12,976 nt of DNA, taken from positions 3,864 to 16,839 of the forward strand of contig DIHI01000036.1 of the NCBI GenBank assembly GCA_002420085.1. Reading direction: 5' to 3'. This DNA is from Lysobacterales bacterium UBA5700. Its GTDB lineage: Bacteria; Pseudomonadota; Gammaproteobacteria; Xanthomonadales; Xanthomonadaceae. The notes beneath the pieces are model-generated. The model was not told where the DNA came from, made no database searches, and saw only the letters and a list, made by a program, of their open reading frames with translations. Every line of letters begins with the position of its first letter. Position 1 is the stretch's first letter. Both the position numbers and the translations under genes were made by a program. Positions 8,701 to 12,976 of this stretch are shown piece by piece.

Positions 8701-9584
8701 TCCTTGCTGCGGACAAACAACGCATCCAGCCGCTGCTCGTACTCGTGATACCCGATGCGCTGGTAGAGTTCTTCGCGGGTCTGCATGGTATCGACCACGG
8801 CGCGTTGGTGGCCGTCGCGGCGGATCGCGGTGTAGACGGTTTCGGCGGCGCGGTTCATGGCGCGGAAGGCCGACAGCGGGAACAACTGGATCGCGACACC
8901 GGCCGAGGCCAGTTCGTCGCGGCTGAACAGCGGGGTGGCGCCGAATTCGGTGATGTTGGCCAGCACCGGCACTTTGACGGCATCGACGAAGCGGCGGTAG
9001 GTTGCCAGATCGTAGGCGGCTTCGGCGAAGATGCCATCGGCGCCGGCTTCGACACAGGCCAGGGCGCGCTCGATGGCGGCGTCCACGCCCTCGACGGCGA
9101 TGGCGTCGGTGCGGGCGATCAGGAAGAACGCCGGGTCGGTTTTGGCATCGGCGGCGGCCTTGACCCGGTCGGCCATCTCGCCAGCCGAGACGATCTCCTT
9201 GCCGGGCCGATGGCCGCAGCGCTTGGCGCCGACCTGATCTTCGATGTGGCAGGCCGCCGCGCCGGCTTTGATCAGCGATTTGATGGTGCGGGCGATGTTG
9301 AAGGCGCTCGGTCCGAAGCCGGTGTCGATATCGACCAGCAGGGGCAGGTCGCAGACATCGGTGATCCGGCAGGTGTCGATCAGCACGTCATCGAGCGTGT
9401 TGATGCCGAGGTCGGGCATGCCCAGCGAACCGGCTGCCACGCCGCCGCCGGACAGGTAGATCGCGCGGTAGCCGGCGCGTCGGGCCAGCAGGGCATGGTT
9501 GGCATTGATGGCGCCGATCACCTGCAATGGGCGTTCGGCGGCGAGCGCACTGCGGAAGCGAGCGCCGGGGCTTGATTCAGACAT
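8697..9584 (-). CDS. prpB: 2-methylisocitrate lyase
   Basis: Cleaves 2-methylisocitrate to pyruvate and succinate, the last step of the methylcitrate cycle; cytosolic, Mg-dependent, isocitrate lyase/PEP mutase superfamily. 295 residues (E. coli PrpB has 296). Visible: [16 protein letters not shown] near the N-terminus, metal-binding D85-I-D87 in VDIDTGFG, and the active-site motif K121-R-C123-G-H. With ATG 9584 these fall at the same numbers as in E. coli, which supports this start; an ATG at 9596 would add four residues. The stop overlaps the start of the membrane protein gene by ATGA. A weak TACCAT -10-like sequence lies shortly upstream, but no good -35 is seen. No prpR-type regulator gene is present in the window. 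Confidence 0.96.
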   Translation of the reverse strand: MSESSPGARFRSALAAERPLQVIGAINANHALLARRAGYRAIYLSGGGVAAGSLGMPDLGINTLDDVLIDTCRITDVCDLPLLVDIDTGFGPSAFNIARTIKSLIKAGAAACHIEDQVGAKRCGHRPGKEIVSAGEMADRVKAAADAKTDPAFFLIARTDAIAVEGVDAAIERALACVEAGADGIFAEAAYDLATYRRFVDAVKVPVLANITEFGATPLFSRDELASAGVAIQLFPLSAFRAMNRAAETVYTAIRRDGHQRAVVDTMQTREELYQRIGYHEYEQRLDALFVRSKE

Positions 9585-9822
9585 GGCGAGTCTCATCGAC
9601 AAAGAGGGCAATGGTAGCGCGCGAGGGCGATCGGACTCCAATGCCAGGCGGCTGCCGACGCCCCGCAGGCGGTCGATCGCCGCGATCCTGTCGAGGCGAC
9701 CCTTCCGCGACCGCAACTGCGAACTCGACCGCGAACCCGCCACTCGCTGACCAACTTTTGCCATGTGTGTGCGGTGGCCGGGGCTGTCATCGTGGCGGTC
9801 GGTTCTGATCGGGAGACTCTGC

Positions 9823-10971
9823 ATGGCCGGCAATCGTCGTGATCTTCTGAAGTTCGGTGTACTGGCCGCAGCCGGTGCGATGTTGCCGGGTGCGGCACAG
9901 TCGACAGTGGCATCGGCGGCTGCGGTGACGCGCGCCGAGCGGCCCTTGCGCCTGCTGATCCTCGGTGGCACCGGGTTTACCGGGCCGTTCCAGGTGGCCT
10001 ACGCGCTGGCGCGCGGCCATCGGGTGACCCTGTTCAATCGTGGTCAGCGACCATCGCCGGAATGGCCGGGTGAGGTCGAGCAGTTGCATGGCGATCGCAA
10101 CCGTGGCGACCTCAAGGCATTGGAGGGTCGTGAGTGGGACGTGTGCATCGACAATCCGACCACCCTGCCGTTCTGGGTGCGCGACGCCGGCACGGTGCTG
10201 GCCGGCAAGATCGGCCATTACCTGTTCATCTCGACGATTTCGGTGTATGCCGATGCCGCCCGTGCCGGGATCGACGAGGATGCGCCGCTGGCAACCTATG
10301 CCGGCAGCGATGCCATGGCCGAGACCCAGGAAAGCCTGCGCGCCGACATCGGTGGACTGTACGGTCCGCTCAAGGCGTTGAGCGAAGCCGAGGCGCGCCG
10401 GCAGTTCGGCGAGCGGGTCACCCTGATCCGTCCGGGGTATATCGTCGGCCCGCGCGACGAGACCGATCGCTTCACCTACTGGCCGAAGCGGATCGCTCAG
10501 GGTGGCGAGGTGCTGGTGCCGGGTGATGGTCGCGATCCGGTGCAGATCATCGACGCCCGCGATCTTGCCGAATGGACCGTGCGGCTGGCCGAGAACGGCC
10601 AGACCGGGGTGTTCAATGCCTGCGGGCCGGACTACAGCCTGTCCACCGATGCGATGGTCCATGGCTGTCACGCAGTGACTGGTGGCGCGTTGCGCTTCAC
10701 CCATGTTCCGGCCGAGTTCCTGGAGCGGCATTCGGCCACGCTGCCGATCTGGGTGCCGCGTGAGGGGACGCCGTATTCCGGATTCGGCCAGGTCAGCAAT
10801 GCTCGGGCGATTGCCGCCGGGCTGCGCTTCCGGCCATTGGCGAACACGGTGACCGATCTGCTGGCCTGGTATCGCGGCCTGCCGGCCGAGCGCCAAGCCG
10901 AGGTGCGGGCCGGGTTGACCCGCGAGCGCGAGGCGGAATTGCTGGCGGCCTGGCATGCCGCATCCGGCTGA
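9823..10971 (+). CDS. Tat-signal NAD-dependent epimerase/dehydratase family protein (extended SDR)
   Basis: 382 residues. The N-terminus [18 protein letters not shown] (4-21) has a twin-arginine motif, a hydrophobic core and an Ala-rich end (about 22-34), so export as a folded protein through Tat is likely. The rest is a Rossmann-fold extended SDR: the glycine motif GGTGFTG at 48-54, STISVY at 137-142, and the catalytic-type YxxxK at Tyr180-Lys184 (YGPLK). Family members act on sugar nucleotides or related substrates with tightly bound NAD(P); the substrate here cannot be read. Plant and bacterial relatives of this branch are often annotated only as NAD-dependent epimerases. ATG 9823 is chosen because GGGAG lies 7 bases upstream and the Tat signal begins there; an in-frame ATG at 9763 would bury the signal. 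Divergent from prpB. Confidence 0.82.
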   Translation: MAGNRRDLLKFGVLAAAGAMLPGAAQSTVASAAAVTRAERPLRLLILGGTGFTGPFQVAYALARGHRVTLFNRGQRPSPEWPGEVEQLHGDRNRGDLKALEGREWDVCIDNPTTLPFWVRDAGTVLAGKIGHYLFISTISVYADAARAGIDEDAPLATYAGSDAMAETQESLRADIGGLYGPLKALSEAEARRQFGERVTLIRPGYIVGPRDETDRFTYWPKRIAQGGEVLVPGDGRDPVQIIDARDLAEWTVRLAENGQTGVFNACGPDYSLSTDAMVHGCHAVTGGALRFTHVPAEFLERHSATLPIWVPREGTPYSGFGQVSNARAIAAGLRFRPLANTVTDLLAWYRGLPAERQAEVRAGLTREREAELLAAWHAASG

Positions 10972-11024
10972 CCCGAGTTGATCGGGCTCAGGCGGTCATC
11001 GCTCAGCGACCTGGCTGGGTCGCT
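10972..11024. terminator. convergent hairpins between epimerase and mtnC, possible weak terminators
   Basis: Two small hairpins lie in the convergent junction: CCCGA-5-TCGGG (10972-10986), directly after the epimerase stop, and AGCGACC-6-GGTCGCT (11005-11024), inside the last codons of mtnC. Neither is followed by a T-run on either strand, so any termination role is weak inference. Confidence 0.25.
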
Positions 11025-11725
11025 GTCGGGTCCGATTCGGCCAGCGCATCGAAACCGGTGACGCGCTGATGGCCATGGCTCGCGGCATCCGTGCGCGGCG
11101 TCGGGTAGTCCTCGCGACGGTCGATCAGCACGGTGTCGAGGCCAGCCTCGCGGGCGGCGTCGAGCTCCTCCACCACATCGGACAGGAACCGCAGGTCGGC
11201 CGGCGCGCAGCCGATCTCGGCGGCGATCCGGCGATAGCTGTCGGACGCGCGCTTGGGGCCGATCTCGGTGTCGAAGTAGCCGGAAAACAGCGGCGTGAGA
11301 TCGCCGGCCTCGGTGTGGGCGAAGAACAAGCGCTGGGCCGGCACCGAGCCCGAGGAATAGACGTACAGCCGCTGACCGTCGGCATGCCAGCGGCGCAGTG
11401 ATTCGGCGGCATCGGGATAGATATGCGCGCGGTACTCGCCGCGTTCGTAGCCGGTCTTCCAGATCATCCCTTGCAGAGCCTTCAGCGCGGTGTGCTTGCG
11501 ATCGCTGTCGATCCACTGCTGGAGAATCTCGACGATGCACTCGTCATCGACCACACCACCGATATCGAGCGCGGCGGCGTCCAGCCAGCGGCGCACCGAA
11601 GGCTCGCCGCCGTGCTTGCGCACGAAGGCGGGCAGGGCGCGGCGGGCATAGGGAAACAACACCTCTTTCACGAAGGCGATGCGGCTGGTAGTGCCCTCGA
11701 TATCGGTGAGGATGATCGGCATCAT
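11003..11725 (-). CDS. mtnC: acireductone synthase (enolase-phosphatase E1)
   Basis: Bifunctional HAD-superfamily enzyme of the methionine salvage pathway. It enolises 2,3-diketo-5-methylthiopentyl-1-phosphate and removes the phosphate to give acireductone; cytosolic, Mg-dependent. 240 residues. HAD motif I is D8-I-E10-G-T-T, which is specific for MtnC (Glu in place of the usual second Asp). Motif II is YSSGS (123-127), followed by the conserved Lys158 in GPKRASDSY; motif III is [12 protein letters not shown] with Asp183. The C-terminal ten or so residues are extra. The start ATG 11725 overlaps the mtnD stop by ATGA; a second ATG follows immediately at 11722. Its product is the substrate of the neighbouring mtnD enzyme. 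Confidence 0.95.
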   Translation of the reverse strand: MMPIILTDIEGTTSRIAFVKEVLFPYARRALPAFVRKHGGEPSVRRWLDAAALDIGGVVDDECIVEILQQWIDSDRKHTALKALQGMIWKTGYERGEYRAHIYPDAAESLRRWHADGQRLYVYSSGSVPAQRLFFAHTEAGDLTPLFSGYFDTEIGPKRASDSYRRIAAEIGCAPADLRFLSDVVEELDAAREAGLDTVLIDRREDYPTPRTDAASHGHQRVTGFDALAESDPTATQPGR

Positions 11726-12279
11726 TGCCTCGAACCGGGCTCGAAGCGGGGAAACGCCTGGGCGATGTCGGTGCCGGTGAAGTGACCGACCCAGCCGTCG
11801 GGCTCGACGAAGAATCGGATCGCCACGAAACTGGGCTGCGGCCCCATGTCGAACCAGTGGCGGGTGCGGTCGGGTACGCCGATCAGATCGCCGGCCTCGC
11901 ACAGCACCTCGTAGACCTGGGCGTTCGGATGCAGGGTGAACAGACCGCTGCCGGCCACGAACAAGCGCACCTCGTCTTCCTTGTGGAAATGCTCGTCGAG
12001 AAACTTGCTGCGCAGTTCGGCACGCTGCGGGTGATCCGGCGCGATGCTGATGACATCGACGCTGTTGAAACCGTATTCGGCAACCAGCCGATCGATGTCG
12101 GCGCGGTAGGCAGCCATCACCGTTTCCGGCGGATCGCCTGGCTGCACCGGCTGACCGGCCTGCCACTGTTCGAAGCGCACGCCGATGCCGGCCAGTCGTT
12201 CGGCGATCGCCGCCTGGTCGCGGCTCTCGAACAGCACGGTGGATGGGTCGGTCTCGTCGAAGATTCGCAGACGGCTCAT
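11722..12279 (-). CDS. mtnD: acireductone dioxygenase
   Basis: Cupin-fold metalloenzyme that oxidises acireductone. With Fe2+ it gives formate and 4-methylthio-2-oxobutanoate, the methionine precursor; with Ni2+ the off-pathway reaction releases CO, formate and methylthiopropionate. 185 residues, usual bacterial length. Metal ligands are visible as His97, His99 and Glu103 in HFHKEDE, with His141 in RHWFDMG, one position off the Klebsiella numbering. Start ATG 12279 overlaps the mtnB stop (ATGA) and its own stop overlaps the mtnC start, so the three genes are translationally coupled. Which metal is used cannot be told from sequence. Confidence 0.95.
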   Translation of the reverse strand: MSRLRIFDETDPSTVLFESRDQAAIAERLAGIGVRFEQWQAGQPVQPGDPPETVMAAYRADIDRLVAEYGFNSVDVISIAPDHPQRAELRSKFLDEHFHKEDEVRLFVAGSGLFTLHPNAQVYEVLCEAGDLIGVPDRTRHWFDMGPQPSFVAIRFFVEPDGWVGHFTGTDIAQAFPRFEPGSRQ

Positions 12280-12911
12280 GCGCGGGCTTTCCTCAGTTCG
12301 ATTTCGCAGTCGATCAGAAACTCGTAGGTTTCCAGATGGCGCAGGGCACGCCCAGTATCGTTGCCCCAGGCGTACAGGCCGTGACCCTCGATCAGATAGC
12401 CGAAGATCGGCCCCTGGTCGAGTTCGCGCTCGACCCGCGCCGCCAGTACCCCCATGTCCTGACTGTTCGCCAGCACCGGCAGGCGCATGCGGGTCTCGTG
12501 GCTGTCGATATTCGGCAACGCCTTCAGCAACTCGTAGCCATCGAGTACCAGCGCGCCCTCGCCGGCCCACAGCCGCGACGCCACGGTCTGGTTGCGCGAG
12601 TGGGTGTGCAGTACGCAGCCGACCTCTGGGAAGCGGCGATAGAGTTGGGTGTGCAGCAAGGTCTCGGCCGATGGTTGATGCTGGCTGCCGACCGCCCGCC
12701 CCTCGAAATCGACCACCATGATGTCAGCCTCGCCCAAGCGACCCTTGTCGCGACCGGAGATGGTGATGGCGGCATGGCGGTCATCCAGCCGACGCGAGAA
12801 ATTGCTGCTGCTGACCGGCGTCCACCCCCGGCGGGCGAGTTCGGCGCCGGTGATGCACAGCTCGCGCGCAGCATCGAGCAAGGCCAGACTGTCGTAGGGC
12901 AGGTTCGTCAT
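12276..12911 (-). CDS. mtnB: methylthioribulose-1-phosphate dehydratase
   Basis: Class II aldolase-fold, zinc-dependent enzyme that dehydrates 5-methylthioribulose-1-phosphate to the diketone used by MtnC; cytosolic. 211 residues, normal length. Visible: SSSNFSRR (34-41) in the phosphate-binding region, the catalytic-type Glu83 in PSAETLLH, zinc ligands His102 and His104 in HTHSRN, and His177 in EGHGLYAWG. It is the first gene of the mtnB-mtnD-mtnC run; the isomerase gene mtnA is not in the window. ATG 12911 is preceded by no ribosome site but by a -10-like TACAAT, so a leaderless message is possible (see the promoter entry). Confidence 0.95.
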   Translation of the reverse strand: MTNLPYDSLALLDAARELCITGAELARRGWTPVSSSNFSRRLDDRHAAITISGRDKGRLGEADIMVVDFEGRAVGSQHQPSAETLLHTQLYRRFPEVGCVLHTHSRNQTVASRLWAGEGALVLDGYELLKALPNIDSHETRMRLPVLANSQDMGVLAARVERELDQGPIFGYLIEGHGLYAWGNDTGRALRHLETYEFLIDCEIELRKARA

Positions 12912-12917
12912 GGGCGA

Positions 12918-12923
12918 ATTGTA
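12918..12923 (-). promoter_or_regulatory. near-consensus -10 element 6 bases before mtnB, possible leaderless start
   Basis: On the minus strand TACAAT (12923-12918), a 5/6 match to TATAAT, is followed by six bases and then the mtnB ATG at 12911. Initiation at the usual distance would fall on or next to the A of that ATG. No Shine-Dalgarno-like sequence lies between. No good -35 is seen at 16-18 bases; GCGACA lies about 20 bases upstream, 4/6 but too far. Confidence 0.4.
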
Positions 12924-12951
12924 GCCGCCCCGCCGCTCGCAGGTGTCGCAG

Positions 12952-12976
12952 GAGCCGGGAATCGTAAGAGCCGGGA
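12952..12976. repeat. short direct repeat at the window edge
   Basis: GAGCCGGGA occurs at 12952-12960 and again at 12968-12976, starts 16 bases apart, upstream of the mtn operon. The window ends here, so whether a longer array continues cannot be seen. Confidence 0.5.

Noticed and set aside
9585..9971. Upstream extension of prpB to 424 codons
   Set aside because: The extra residues are not conserved in type and the ATG at 9584 reproduces the E. coli PrpB residue numbers exactly.

Overview
The window looks like chromosomal DNA from a GC-rich gammaproteobacterium, most likely near the Xanthomonadales/Lysobacterales. This rests on strong G/C third-position bias, dense genes with ATGA stop/start overlaps, an mtnB-mtnD-mtnC order, and an E. 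coli-like FadH. No rRNA, tRNA, CRISPR array, transposase or integrase is visible. The taxonomic placement is inference.

Layout. Left part, minus strand: a VKOR-thioredoxin fusion (61-978), then a short intergenic stretch with a promoter-like element, two hairpins and a strong intrinsic terminator (about 1052-1170), which together look like an unannotated small RNA, then a polytopic NTP/NDP-exchanger-like MFS transporter (1183-2532). Divergent from it on the plus strand is fadH (2826-4850), a complete 2,4-dienoyl-CoA reductase, with two short palindromes just upstream. A 344-base non-coding stretch follows, full of perfect inverted repeats and carrying a sigma-28-like promoter. It leads into a small SleB-type cell wall hydrolase (5195-5641).

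Middle part, minus strand: a tight cluster prpB - GT-C-like membrane protein - prpC - small potassium channel (9584 down to 5733). prpB and prpC supply methylisocitrate lyase and 2-methylcitrate synthase of propionate catabolism. The membrane protein between them overlaps prpB by an ATGA and ends one base before prpC, and its base composition is visibly less GC-rich than its neighbours. No methylcitrate dehydratase (prpD or acnD/prpF) and no prpR lies in the window.

Right part: a Tat-signal-bearing NAD-dependent epimerase-like protein on the plus strand (9823-10971), divergent from prpB. It converges on the methionine salvage operon mtnB-mtnD-mtnC on the minus strand (12911 down to 11003), whose genes overlap by ATGA at each junction. 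A near-consensus -10 element sits so close to mtnB that the transcript may be leaderless.

The individual enzymes are mostly housekeeping: fatty-acid and propionate catabolism, and methylthioadenosine salvage. The least explained items are the candidate small RNA, the structured leader of the hydrolase gene, and the membrane protein embedded in the methylcitrate operon.
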